Assembly (NCBI GenBank): GCA_949296705.1
Contig: CASFOW010000019.1
Location: 1-34,174, forward strand
Length of the DNA: 34,174 bases
Reading direction: 5' to 3'
From: an uncultured bacterium
GTDB taxonomy: Bacteria > Bacillota_I > Bacilli_A > RF39 > UBA660
This document shows, in pieces, positions 16,295 through 24,658 of the stretch (positions within the stretch are counted from its first letter, which is position 1; every line of letters starts with the position of its first letter). The notes below the pieces were generated by a model. The model ran no database searches. It saw only the letters and a program-made list of their open reading frames with translations, and was not told the DNA's origin. The position numbers and the translations under genes are program-made.

Positions 16295-17848
16295 CTAAAT
16301 ATGGGTATAGAACAACAATGTTAATGCAGCGATATTAATAAATATCATTGTGACACATAAATACTGTTCGAACCAACTTTCTCCTTTTTCTGTAATTTTC
16401 ATTTTTTTATCTTTTACCTTGGTAATAGCCATAGGAATTAACAATAATAAAGGAATAAAATATCTCCCTTGAATCCCATCAATAATATAGCTTTTTACTG
16501 GAGTCCATTGTACATATAGACTGGTGAAAATTAACAAAATACACATTACTAGAACCCCAATTGAAAACAATTTTTGAACTATAGAATCCCAATATGTATT
16601 TTCTGTATCTTTATTAATCGCTATTACCATCATAATTAAGATAAGTAATTGGAAAACATAAGGCATAGTTACATTAAAAGATTCTAGACTTCTGCTTAAT
16701 ATTCCTGATAAGAATTCTCCGCTTGTAAATATAGTACTAGCCATTACTTGTAGATAAGCTAAAGGATTTAATAAGATATATTTTACTTGTTCACTAGAAT
16801 TTACCCCCGGGTTAAACTCTAATAAGAATTGTGACCCTATGCTTAACCACAATAAATTAATGATTGCAGCAACTCCAATGATAAAAGCAATTTTTTTCAT
16901 CTTATCCTTTTGATTCTTGAATTTTTCTTTGGGAATTAGTAAAAGTAATAAACAGAAAGGTATATAGACAATTTTACATAGCGATACGATAGTTGTTATA
17001 ATTAGTAACAAAATAAATTCTTTTCTACTAATTTTCTTTTTTTTCGCTTTCGCTAAATATAATACATAGGAAATAAGTAGGAAGCACATACAAATCGTCA
17101 AAGCATCTGCGGATAATGAAGCTACCTCTTGCATCGTTATCGGTAAAAGTGCTGCTATTAGGAAAAGCTTTTTGTAGCATGGAATCAATTTTAACGCTAC
17201 ATACATAAGTGCTATCCAAGCAGCAAGATTAAATAATCTTCCTAGATAAGCTATGCCCAACATTGGCAAATTTAATACTTTTCCAATGAAAATTCCAATT
17301 GTTTGGGGCAGATAGCAGACGAATGAGTACGATGCAGTATTAGCAAATCCTATAAACTCTTCATCTCCAGAAGCTTTTATATTCATTTTATCTGCTATTT
17401 CGTCATATTTACTTGTGGTAGACGATAAAATGGTATTAACTTCTATAGGTAATTTCCGTCCGCCAATTCCATCTTCATTTTTGTCAGAAACAAGATGTCC
17501 GTTTGATATCTCATAAGCTCTAAAAAAATGTGGACCTTCATCTGGAACTACTCCTATAGGAATAGTTAACATATACAAAATTCCCATTGGAATAGCAATA
17601 GTCAAAAAAATATTTTCTATTTTCCATTTATTAGACTTGGTTTTTAACAAAAATATTGTTCCTAACAATTCTAAAATAATAATCATTAACAATAGAGTCA
17701 TATGTGTTTTTCCAAATATCGGCATGGAATTTTGAATCGTAACATTATTTAAAAAGAAAATATTCAACAAAGTTAGTAATATACCAAAAATTAAAAATTT
17801 TATTCTTGAGTTATTTAGTTTTTCAATATGTTTTTTTAGCTTTTCCAT
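16295..17848 (-). CDS. DUF2142 family multi-spanning membrane protein, possible GT-C glycosyltransferase
   Basis: 517 residues with about eleven or more hydrophobic spans, first at about 18-36. The loop after the third span, VVPDEGPHFFRAYEISNGHL, is the DUF2142 hallmark (PDExxHFxRAY). The acidic residue in a first extracytoplasmic loop recalls GT-C enzymes that use polyprenyl-phosphate sugars. Family members are poorly studied. The neighbouring DPM1-like GT2 gene, coupled at the stop codon, is a plausible source of the lipid-linked donor. The ATG has GGGATGGA upstream and lies 13 nt after the preceding stop. A role in decorating the exported glycan outside the membrane is inference; a polymerase role is an alternative. 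Confidence 0.85.
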   Translation of the reverse strand: MEKLKKHIEKLNNSRIKFLIFGILLTLLNIFFLNNVTIQNSMPIFGKTHMTLLLMIIILELLGTIFLLKTKSNKWKIENIFLTIAIPMGILYMLTIPIGVVPDEGPHFFRAYEISNGHLVSDKNEDGIGGRKLPIEVNTILSSTTSKYDEIADKMNIKASGDEEFIGFANTASYSFVCYLPQTIGIFIGKVLNLPMLGIAYLGRLFNLAAWIALMYVALKLIPCYKKLFLIAALLPITMQEVASLSADALTICMCFLLISYVLYLAKAKKKKISRKEFILLLIITTIVSLCKIVYIPFCLLLLLIPKEKFKNQKDKMKKIAFIIGVAAIINLLWLSIGSQFLLEFNPGVNSSEQVKYILLNPLAYLQVMASTIFTSGEFLSGILSRSLESFNVTMPYVFQLLILIMMVIAINKDTENTYWDSIVQKLFSIGVLVMCILLIFTSLYVQWTPVKSYIIDGIQGRYFIPLLLLIPMAITKVKDKKMKITEKGESWFEQYLCVTMIFINIAALTLLFYTHI

Positions 17849-17861
17849 ATTCCATCCCTTA

Positions 17862-20027
17862 CTAATTTTCTAAATATGCTTTTATAATTTCTTTTTCAAT
17901 GCTTTCCCAACTTCTACTCTTGGCTGTTTCTAATCCATTCTTAATTAACTTTTCTCTTAATTTTTTATTTTGAGTAATTTGTTCAATTTTTTCTACTGCT
18001 TCACTGATATTTCCTTTTTGATAAAACAAACAGTTTTCTTCATCTTTTAAATACTCTACATTTCCATCATTGGGAACTACAACACATATACCACCGGTTG
18101 CCATCATTTCAAGTGGTGGGTAGGAAAAGCTTTCTAGAATACTTGACTTAATTAAAATATCAGCTTCTTGATAAACTTTAGCTACCTCGTCATATGGAAC
18201 ACGGTGCATAAACTTATCTACATAATACCATTTTTTTGGTGTCCCTTGGTAAGATAAAAAATGAATCTCATATTTTTCTTTATCTAATTTTTCTACTATT
18301 TTAAAGCTCTCGTCTACATTTTTGTAATAATCATCGCTATTTCCTTCAACTAAGATTTTAATCTTTTCATTGAATTTTCTTTCTTTATATGGAAATTGTT
18401 TTAGGTTTAAGCCATTTCTAATATAGGATACTTTTCTTCCAAAATCTTCTTCTAACCATTTTTGACACCATTTAGATATAGTGATGTATTTAATATCATC
18501 ATGACTATAAGTGGAATTGGCAATTATTCTCGAAAAATCCCCATATTTCATAAAATCAGTTTCAAAGTTTTGAACCAAGTAGGCTTTAGTCAATACTTTG
18601 GGATAATTTTTTACATATTCCAAGGTAGCCCAAAGGGAAGCTACCATCATGTCTAGTTTAGCATCTACTCTACTAATGATATTAGAAACTACTTCAGTTT
18701 CACCATCTTGATTGATAATATTATCATCTACTTTATCTGAATTGATAATAAATACATTTATTCCTGCATTTCTTAAAATACTACAATGTTTTAAGATTAC
18801 ATTCACACCACCACTAATATTCGTAGTAGGTAGTACAAAAGCAATTGTTTTTGGCAGTTTACTAGTAATAAACTTGGTTAATGGATATCCGGTATAAGTT
18901 GTAATATTATTTTTAATTATGCGAGAGTAAGCTTCTTCTCCTACCTTTCTTCTTAGTTCTTTATTTATAATTAACTTATCTAAGGTAGAAAACCAATCTT
19001 TTTCGTTTTTACAGAGGAAGCCATCCTTTCCATTTATAATCATCTCTTGAAAGGCTCCTACATCGGAAGCAACAGTAGGCACTTTACACAAAGCTGCTTC
19101 TACCCATTTATTTTCTGATTTCGCCCTATTGAACAAACTATCTTCTAGCGGAGCCAAATTTATATCAAGTGAAGCAATAATGTCTGGTAATTTTTTCCAT
19201 GATACAAATGGTTCCGTAAGAATTCTTTCTGATAAGGGTTTTAATTCTTCAGGTAGATCTAAAATTCCTACTACCTTTAAATATACGTTTTCGTGTTTTT
19301 CCATTATTTTAGTAATTGTCGGCAAAACAAGTTCAAAATCTGCATTATGAGTAATACTACCACTTAGATAGCCAAGTATTACTTTTGAATCATCCTTTAC
19401 TATATTTTTAGTTGCTCGGATTGATAATTCTGCCATTTTTTCTGATGCTACATTTCGATTAACGAAAACTTCTTTTACATATTTTTTTAATTCATTAGCT
19501 AGTGTTGGGGTAGTAGTAATTGCATAATCACATAACTTTAAAGTTTCTCCCATCCTAGTCACACCATCATAATACAAGTTTAACTCTTCTTTAGACATAT
19601 TATTTAGATGTTTTATGGTTTTCGTATATTCTTTATCGAATACTAAATCATCAATATCATAAAAAATAACTTTATTTTGTATCTTAGCTTTCGCAATAAA
19701 CTCTTTTATAGTATCAGTAACCGGACATCTAAAAAACACAAACGTTCTATAGTATTTTGCCATTTCTAAATCGAGCTTCTCGTAGAAAATAATATCCGCA
19801 GTATACCCATTTGCCAGCAATTGTTCAATTTGATGATCTATTCTGTATCTAGTGGGATGGGGTAAAGTGCATCCATTTATAAATAGTACATCTTTATAAC
19901 TTCTTTTATGATTTATTGGATTTTTCTGACCTTTGATGTAGCGAAAAGACTTTTTAGCAAATTCCCTAACTCCGCCTTCACTTATAGTCTCTTTAGATTT
20001 TTCTATTAAGTATTTGATATCTGGCAT
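17862..20027 (-). CDS. Double GT4 glycosyltransferase (two GT-B modules)
   Basis: 721 residues from the ATG at 20025-20027. That start has GAGGG about 6 bases upstream and lies 1 nt after the previous stop; longer in-frame starts overlap the upstream gene. Module one (about 40-385) ends with a donor domain containing KWVEAALCKVPTVASDVGAF. Module two starts near 390 (TIAFVLPTTNISGGVNVILK) and carries E-x7-E in ESFSYPPLEMMATGG. Both modules look complete, although the first lacks a clean E-x7-E. Such tandem enzymes often add two linkages or one repeat of a polysaccharide (rhamnan- and mannan-type systems). The position after the ABC transporter and GT2 genes suggests a main-chain enzyme of the ABC-exported glycan. 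No membrane segment is present. Confidence 0.88.
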   Translation of the reverse strand: MPDIKYLIEKSKETISEGGVREFAKKSFRYIKGQKNPINHKRSYKDVLFINGCTLPHPTRYRIDHQIEQLLANGYTADIIFYEKLDLEMAKYYRTFVFFRCPVTDTIKEFIAKAKIQNKVIFYDIDDLVFDKEYTKTIKHLNNMSKEELNLYYDGVTRMGETLKLCDYAITTTPTLANELKKYVKEVFVNRNVASEKMAELSIRATKNIVKDDSKVILGYLSGSITHNADFELVLPTITKIMEKHENVYLKVVGILDLPEELKPLSERILTEPFVSWKKLPDIIASLDINLAPLEDSLFNRAKSENKWVEAALCKVPTVASDVGAFQEMIINGKDGFLCKNEKDWFSTLDKLIINKELRRKVGEEAYSRIIKNNITTYTGYPLTKFITSKLPKTIAFVLPTTNISGGVNVILKHCSILRNAGINVFIINSDKVDDNIINQDGETEVVSNIISRVDAKLDMMVASLWATLEYVKNYPKVLTKAYLVQNFETDFMKYGDFSRIIANSTYSHDDIKYITISKWCQKWLEEDFGRKVSYIRNGLNLKQFPYKERKFNEKIKILVEGNSDDYYKNVDESFKIVEKLDKEKYEIHFLSYQGTPKKWYYVDKFMHRVPYDEVAKVYQEADILIKSSILESFSYPPLEMMATGGICVVVPNDGNVEYLKDEENCLFYQKGNISEAVEKIEQITQNKKLREKLIKNGLETAKSRSWESIEKEIIKAYLEN

Positions 20028-20028
20028 T

Positions 20029-20874
20029 TTATCCCTCACTTTCATATTTCCCATATTTTTTTCTTTTATAATCTCTTATACCTAAAAAGATACTTCTTAA
20101 TTTTCTATATTTATCCTTTTCATAAAAGATAATTTTAAAAATTAAACCTTTTATTTTCACTAAAACATCACAAAATTCTGGGGCAATATCACGATATTCT
20201 TTTTTTATATAACGGTAGTTTCTTGTCATATAGTAAATTCTTAAATAATTGTGATTATCACACATGAATTCCTTATTAAAAAACTTTCTATAAAATATAT
20301 CTCCTAAATCATGATCCAATTCTATTTCATTTAATCTCATTATTTTATAGCCTTCTTTTTTTAGATGTAAGCAATACTCGATGTCTACTCCGTCAATAAA
20401 TAAGAAATCTTTGAAACCTTTTAATTTTTTATAGATCTTTAAATTGATGATATTTCCAGAAGTCATAACATCAAGAGGGTAATCTATTTTTTCTTGTGGT
20501 TTTTCTATTTTTAATTTTGTTTTATGCCAAGGGCTAATAATACCTATTTTAGATAAATCCTTAGTTTGTACAAGATTCTTCATCTTTTTTAAATCATCTT
20601 TTTTAAATTTACTGTCTTGGTCCATTGTTAGTAAATATAAATACCCCTCGCCTAGAGCTTTATTAGCTGCAATATTCAAGGCTGTCGCTATTCCTAGATT
20701 CTTATGCTGGGAAATGTATTCAATTTTTTTTGAAGTGGGTACTTTATTTTTATTATCTTTTTTTTCACTATTATCAAAGATGTATAATTTATCTAATTCA
20801 TCAATATAGGAGTGAATATTTTTAATATCTTTATCACTAGGATTATACCAAACAACTACGCCTGCTAACTTCAT
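20029..20874 (-). CDS. GT2 glycosyltransferase, rhamnosyltransferase (RfbF)-like
   Basis: 281 residues from the ATG at 20872-20874, chosen because GAGG lies 9 bases before it and it starts 1 nt after the permease stop; a TTG six codons upstream overlaps that gene. Features are KLAGVVVWYNPSD at the N-terminus, IFDNSEKKD as the donor motif, HKNLGIATALNIA, LLTMDQDSKF as the metal-binding motif and FIDGVDIEYCLHLKKEGY in the acceptor region. These match GT2 enzymes annotated as rhamnosyltransferases. The gene sits between the exporter and the double GT4, in the order exporter then polymerising enzymes common in ABC-dependent polysaccharide operons. The sugar is uncertain: no rml genes are nearby. 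Confidence 0.88.
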   Translation of the reverse strand: MKLAGVVVWYNPSDKDIKNIHSYIDELDKLYIFDNSEKKDNKNKVPTSKKIEYISQHKNLGIATALNIAANKALGEGYLYLLTMDQDSKFKKDDLKKMKNLVQTKDLSKIGIISPWHKTKLKIEKPQEKIDYPLDVMTSGNIINLKIYKKLKGFKDFLFIDGVDIEYCLHLKKEGYKIMRLNEIELDHDLGDIFYRKFFNKEFMCDNHNYLRIYYMTRNYRYIKKEYRDIAPEFCDVLVKIKGLIFKIIFYEKDKYRKLRSIFLGIRDYKRKKYGKYESEG

Positions 20875-20875
20875 A

Positions 20876-21658
20876 TTATAGTTCCTCAGCAAAGCCTTTT
20901 TCTAATTTTCTAAATATACGTAATCCTAGATAGAATAAAATACTAGCGACGACTAATATAATCAATAACATCTGTATATCTGGCATAGTCTGATAATAGA
21001 AAATATCTCTATAGGCATTGATAATAACTGCCATCGGATTAATCTTAATTAACCATTCTACTGCACTACCAGCAAACATATCAGCTGAATATAAAATAGG
21101 AGTTGCGTAAAATAACATGTTTACAAAAAAATTAATGATATATTCTGAATCTCTAACGTATACATCAATTGCACTTGTGATAAAGATAATTGCCTGTTGA
21201 ATAATAAATTGTGTTAATACTATTAATGGGAAGAAGATGATTAACCAACTAAAACCTATACCACTAAATATCAAAAATAAACACATAACTAAACAAGAAA
21301 TTAGAAAATTAATTACTCCACTTAAATTCACGGAAATCGGAAATATTTCACGTGGAAAATAAACTTTTTTTAATATTCCACCATTTCCTAAAATCGTGGT
21401 GGTTCCTTGACTAATTACCGTAGTAAAATAGTTCCAAGGTAAGATTCCAATTACTAGATATGTTACATAGTGTGGTTCAGTATTTTTTAGAATTAATGGG
21501 AACACTATTGCGTAAACTAAAGTCATCAAGAGAGGATTAACAAACGACCAAAGCACTCCTAAAAAAGAACCTTTATATTTTCCTCTTATTTCTTTTTGAA
21601 CATTACTTTTTAATAACTGTCGATATGAATATAAATTATTTATCATTTCTTTTATCAT
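20876..21658 (-). CDS. Polysaccharide ABC exporter, permease (Wzm/TagG/RgpC-type)
   Basis: 260 residues from the ATG at 21656-21658, 1 nt after the ATPase stop; a GTG three codons upstream would overlap. About six hydrophobic spans are present. The N-terminal amphipathic stretch with LLKSNVQKEIRGKYKGSFLG, then LWSFVNPLLMTLVYAIVFPL, is the ABC-2 signature of polysaccharide and teichoic acid exporters. With the ATPase encoded upstream it forms the dimeric channel that moves lipid-linked glycan across the membrane. The ribosome binding site is weak, consistent with coupling to the ATPase gene. Symbol not assigned because the cargo is unknown. Confidence 0.93.
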   Translation of the reverse strand: MIKEMINNLYSYRQLLKSNVQKEIRGKYKGSFLGVLWSFVNPLLMTLVYAIVFPLILKNTEPHYVTYLVIGILPWNYFTTVISQGTTTILGNGGILKKVYFPREIFPISVNLSGVINFLISCLVMCLFLIFSGIGFSWLIIFFPLIVLTQFIIQQAIIFITSAIDVYVRDSEYIINFFVNMLFYATPILYSADMFAGSAVEWLIKINPMAVIINAYRDIFYYQTMPDIQMLLIILVVASILFYLGLRIFRKLEKGFAEEL

Positions 21659-21659
21659 A

Positions 21660-22430
21660 TTATCCACACACCTTCAAGTATTCTTCCACCACTTTATCTG
21701 TTTTTCCATCCATCCTAATTTCCCCATTATAGATCCAAACAGCGCGATCACATAAGTCTTTTATTGAACTAAGGGCATGGCTGACAATTACGATTGTCTT
21801 TCCACTTTTTTTTAGTTCTTGTAATTTGGCAAAGCATTTTTCTTGGAAATGTTGATCGCCGACAGCTAGAATTTCATCAATTAGTAAAATTTCAGCATCT
21901 ACATTTATCGCAACTGAAAAAGCAAGACGCATATACATACCTGATGAATAAGTCCTGACCGGATTATCAATGAAGCTACCAAGCTCAGAAAATTCGATAA
22001 TATCTCCTACTCTTTTATCAATTTCAGCAGCAGTTAATCCAAAGATAGATGCGTTAAAATAAATGTTCTCTCTTCCTGTAAAATCAGGATGGAACCCTGC
22101 TCCTAACTCTAATAAGGAGGTTAGTTTTCCATTAATTATAATTTTTCCACTTGTTGGATAAATGATTTTGGTCATTAACTTTAGCAATGTACTTTTTCCA
22201 CTACCATTAACTCCGATTAAAGCTACTGTCTCACCTGGCTTTATTTTAAGACTCACACCTTTTAACACTTCGTGTTTTCCTACACGGGTTGTTTTTTTAT
22301 TCCAAAATACCAACCTTTCTTTTAAAGTAAATGGTTTATCATAAACTAGTTTAAAACTTTTAGAAACATTTTCTACAATAATTGCATATTTAGTTTTTTG
22401 ATTATTGTTATTTTCCTTCTTTTGAGCCAC
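21660..22430 (-). CDS. Polysaccharide ABC exporter, ATPase (Wzt/TagH/RgpD-type)
   Basis: 256 residues. Walker A GVNGSGKST (73-81), signature YSSGM (161-165), Walker B ILLIDE (181-186), and an H-loop in VIVSHAL. LELGAGFHPDFTGRENI after the Walker A is typical of the glycan-exporter subfamily. At this length it has no C-terminal carbohydrate-binding domain of the kind that gates chain-terminated O-antigens in some Wzt proteins, so substrate selection must rest elsewhere. The start is a GTG with only a weak purine-rich site upstream; no ATG exists near it. It is the first gene of the operon, about 76 nt after the predicted transcription start. Confidence 0.93.
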   Translation of the reverse strand: MAQKKENNNNQKTKYAIIVENVSKSFKLVYDKPFTLKERLVFWNKKTTRVGKHEVLKGVSLKIKPGETVALIGVNGSGKSTLLKLMTKIIYPTSGKIIINGKLTSLLELGAGFHPDFTGRENIYFNASIFGLTAAEIDKRVGDIIEFSELGSFIDNPVRTYSSGMYMRLAFSVAINVDAEILLIDEILAVGDQHFQEKCFAKLQELKKSGKTIVIVSHALSSIKDLCDRAVWIYNGEIRMDGKTDKVVEEYLKVCG

Positions 22431-22512
22431 ATTATCACGCTTCTTTCTATTGATAGTATCACTTTGAAAAACAGTTTAATTTTACCTTAACTATATTTCT
22501 AGTACAATAAGT

Positions 22513-22541
22513 ATTATAACAAATCTTTAGGTGTATATCAA
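22513..22541 (-). promoter_or_regulatory. Strong promoter of the ABC-exporter glycan operon
   Basis: Minus strand TTGATA (22536-22541), 17 bases, TATAAT (22513-22518), with TG one base before the -10 box (extended -10). This separates the downstream operon transcriptionally from the one upstream. Confidence 0.85.
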
Positions 22542-22780
22542 ATAGTAATCAGTTACAGAGAAGTAATAAAAATTCTGGATTTTTATATAAATTTATCAAT
22601 TATTTTAATTATCTACGAAATAATAGATTATAGTATACTTTCTTGTGTTAAACATATTTATATTTCATATTTAAGGACTATTGATATAATCAAAAATATA
22701 AATGCTTCACAAAATAAAATATCATTAATATTCAACTTTAATCATTATGACATTCTTTTCTTCTTAATTATTTCAGAAAA

Positions 22781-22808
22781 AAACCTCTAGAAAAAAATCT
22801 AGGGGTTT
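22781..22808 (-). terminator. Rho-independent terminator between the two glycan operons
   Basis: Minus strand AAACCCCTAGA, a 6-nt T loop, TCTAGAGGTTT followed by a run of T ending TTTTCTG. The 11-bp stem has a single G-U pair. It lies about 300 nt after the aminotransferase stop and 240 nt before the next promoter. Confidence 0.85.
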
Positions 22809-22819
22809 ATCTACACTCT

Positions 22820-22846
22820 GAAGAATCATCATTTTGATGATTCTTC
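22820..22846 (-). repeat. Perfect 12-bp inverted repeat upstream of the terminator
   Basis: GAAGAATCATCA (22820-22831), 3-base loop, TGATGATTCTTC (22835-22846). It lacks a T-run, so it is not itself a terminator. It lies 11 bases before the terminator hairpin on the minus strand and may be a stabilising or regulatory stem-loop. Confidence 0.75.
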
Positions 22847-22929
22847 GTGCAACTTAAAACAACCATTTATTATCGCCTATAAGGCATTGTTTTTTTATTA
22901 ATTATATGTTTTTTTATTGTAATTAACCA

Positions 22930-23052
22930 CTATATTAATATCTTTTGCATATCTTCTAATATATTTTTTCCATTACTAATTCTCTGACAGCTTATTCTCA
23001 CTTTAATTCTTCTTGTTTCGTTATTGATGCATATAAATCCATCTGCAAAATT
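22930..23052 (-). other. Open 41-codon stretch without a start codon, possible gene remnant
   Basis: The minus strand is open from 23052 to a TAG at 22930-22932 and reads like real protein (ADGFICINNETRRIKVRI, then ISNGKNILEDMQKILI), but has no usable start and a stop directly upstream. It may be the eroded end of a small gene. The rest of the 22431-23105 spacer not listed elsewhere (22542-22772 and 23053-23105) is AT-rich and I see nothing in it. Confidence 0.25.
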
Positions 23053-23105
23053 TTACACTTACTTTTTTATTTTTTTATATTAATAGCTTAATTTAATATG
23101 AATTA

Positions 23106-24227
23106 TCATTTATATAATTTTTTTACTTTCTCCGCTGAATAATTATTTATGATATCAATTACATATTCAACATCTTCAGAAGCCATTCCGTAATACATCG
23201 GTAAACTTAATACAGAATTGGCAATTTCTGTTGCAACAGGATAATTTTCTTCTGATAACTCCTTATAAGCTTGTTGTTGGTGTATTGGAATTGGGTAATG
23301 GATTACCGTATTAATACCGTTATCCGCTAAATATTTTTGTAAAAGATCTCGTTCTTTTGTTCTTACGGAAAAAATATGCCATACATGCTCGTTAGTAGGG
23401 GCAACTTTTGGTAATATAATTTCTTGATTGTTAATATTTTCTAAATATTCTTCTGCTACTTGACGTCTGAAAGCATTTGTTTCGTCTAGATGCTTTAACT
23501 TTACATTTAGAAATGCTGCTTGCATTTCATCTAATCTGGAATTTGTTCCTTTTACATTATGATGATATTTTTCAATCGCACCATAGTTTGCGTATTCTCT
23601 TACTTTAGTTGCTAATTCCCCATCATTAGTTACAACACAACCTGCATCTCCTAGAGCTCCTAGATTTTTTCCTGGATAAAAACTGAAAGCTGCTGCATCT
23701 GCTAAAGAGCCAACTTTTCTTTGATTATACAATGCACCATGTGCTTGGGCTGCGTCTTCTATTACTTTCAAATTGTATTTTTTAGCAAGTTCGTTTATTT
23801 TATCCATATCACATGCTTGTCCATACAATTGAACTGCAATAATTGCTTTCGTTTTATCTGTTATTTTTTCTTCTATTTTCGTTACATCAGTTAGGCAATA
23901 GTCTGACTCCGCATCTACCAAAATTGGAGTTGCCCCTGCTTTAGATATAGCTAAAGCGCTGGCAATAAAAGTATGTGCACAAACGATTACTTCATCGCCT
24001 TTCCCTATTCCAAATCCTTTTAAAGTTAATTCTATAGCTTCTAGGCCATTACCACAACCGATACAGTATTTACTATTACAATATTTTGCATAGGCTTCTT
24101 CAAATTCAGTTACCTTTTTGCCATTAATAAACCAACCATTATCATAGATACTTTCAAATTGTTCTAGCATTTCTTTTTTTATTTTCTCATGTAAAGGTTT
24201 AAAACTGGCAAATGGAATTTCTTTCAT
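23106..24227 (-). CDS. DegT/DnrJ/EryC1-family sugar aminotransferase (FdtB/QdtB-type)
   Basis: 373 residues, usual length. [17 protein letters not shown] at the start, [10 protein letters not shown] near the cofactor site, [19 protein letters not shown] (D/Q of the PLP site), and [16 protein letters not shown] with the Schiff-base Lys (K in PGKNLG) are diagnostic. [16 protein letters not shown] follows. The preceding gene, overlapping by one base (TAATG), is a QdtA/FdtA-type 3,4-ketoisomerase. The pair therefore most likely makes dTDP-3-amino-3,6-dideoxy-glucose or -galactose from dTDP-4-keto-6-deoxyglucose. It is the last gene of the operon. Which epimer is made cannot be told from sequence by eye. 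rmlA and rmlB are not in this window. Confidence 0.9.
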   Translation of the reverse strand: MKEIPFASFKPLHEKIKKEMLEQFESIYDNGWFINGKKVTEFEEAYAKYCNSKYCIGCGNGLEAIELTLKGFGIGKGDEVIVCAHTFIASALAISKAGATPILVDAESDYCLTDVTKIEEKITDKTKAIIAVQLYGQACDMDKINELAKKYNLKVIEDAAQAHGALYNQRKVGSLADAAAFSFYPGKNLGALGDAGCVVTNDGELATKVREYANYGAIEKYHHNVKGTNSRLDEMQAAFLNVKLKHLDETNAFRRQVAEEYLENINNQEIILPKVAPTNEHVWHIFSVRTKERDLLQKYLADNGINTVIHYPIPIHQQQAYKELSEENYPVATEIANSVLSLPMYYGMASEDVEYVIDIINNYSAEKVKKLYK

Positions 24228-24658
24228 TATTTCTTCACCCCATACTTTTTCTCATTATGTTTTAAAAACTCATCATAATCTCTTATATAATCATTTTCAT
24301 CATATTGTTCTGAAGCTAAAACTAATAATACGCCATCATCCTTAAAATTAAACATTTCGCGCCAATTATCAGGGCCAATATATAAACCAACTGATGGGTC
24401 ATTTAAAGTATAAACTTGTTCGCCTAAGAAATTTTCAACCCTAATATCAATGCTACCGTGTACACAAATCAGCACTTGATGAAGTCTTTCATGTGCATGC
24501 TTTCCGCGTATTACACTATCATTTACGTCATATATATAATAAATTCTTTTAATATCAAAAGGTATTTCTACTCCTCCCTCAATAGGGGTTAATGCTCCAA
24601 TTTCTGATTTAGAAGGAGAGGTTATCTTTCTAAATTTTAACATTCCGCAATTAAACAT
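24227..24658 (-). CDS. dTDP-4-oxo-6-deoxyhexose 3,4-ketoisomerase, QdtA/FdtA-type cupin
   Basis: 143 residues from the ATG at 24656-24658, which overlaps the upstream stop by 8 nt and has AAGGAtgg about 7-11 bases before it; an ATG five codons later (24643) is an alternative. The cupin reads [20 protein letters not shown], then [14 protein letters not shown], the metal/active-site region [20 protein letters not shown] (His pair in KHAHxxxHQ), and [16 protein letters not shown]. This is the WxcM-like C-terminal/QdtA-FdtA family, which moves the keto group from C4 to C3 before transamination. Its one-base overlap with the aminotransferase gene fits that pathway. Confidence 0.9.
   Translation of the reverse strand: MFNCGMLKFRKITSPSKSEIGALTPIEGGVEIPFDIKRIYYIYDVNDSVIRGKHAHERLHQVLICVHGSIDIRVENFLGEQVYTLNDPSVGLYIGPDNWREMFNFKDDGVLLVLASEQYDENDYIRDYDEFLKHNEKKYGVKK

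Larger units (their letters stand above)
22774..22895 (-). ncRNA. Candidate structured RNA or structured 3' UTR ending in a terminator
   Basis: On the minus strand a TATAAT (22901-22906, with a poor -35) would start a transcript near 22895. It would contain a small GCCTTATAGGC hairpin flanked by a pairing AAAACAA/TTGTTTT, then the perfect 12-bp hairpin at 22820-22846, then the terminator at 22781-22808. Length would be about 120 nt with no coding content. It could equally be the 3' end of the operon whose last gene stops at 23106. No known RNA family is recognised. Confidence 0.3.

Noticed and set aside
20028-20054. Longer starts of the double GT4 gene (20054, 20045)
   Set aside because: They would overlap the upstream GT2 gene. 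The ATG at 20027 has a GAGGG site and begins 1 nt after the upstream stop, as do the two genes before it.
20875-20892. TTG start for the RfbF-like GT2
   Set aside because: It overlaps the permease gene and lacks a ribosome binding site. The ATG at 20874 has GAGG upstream.
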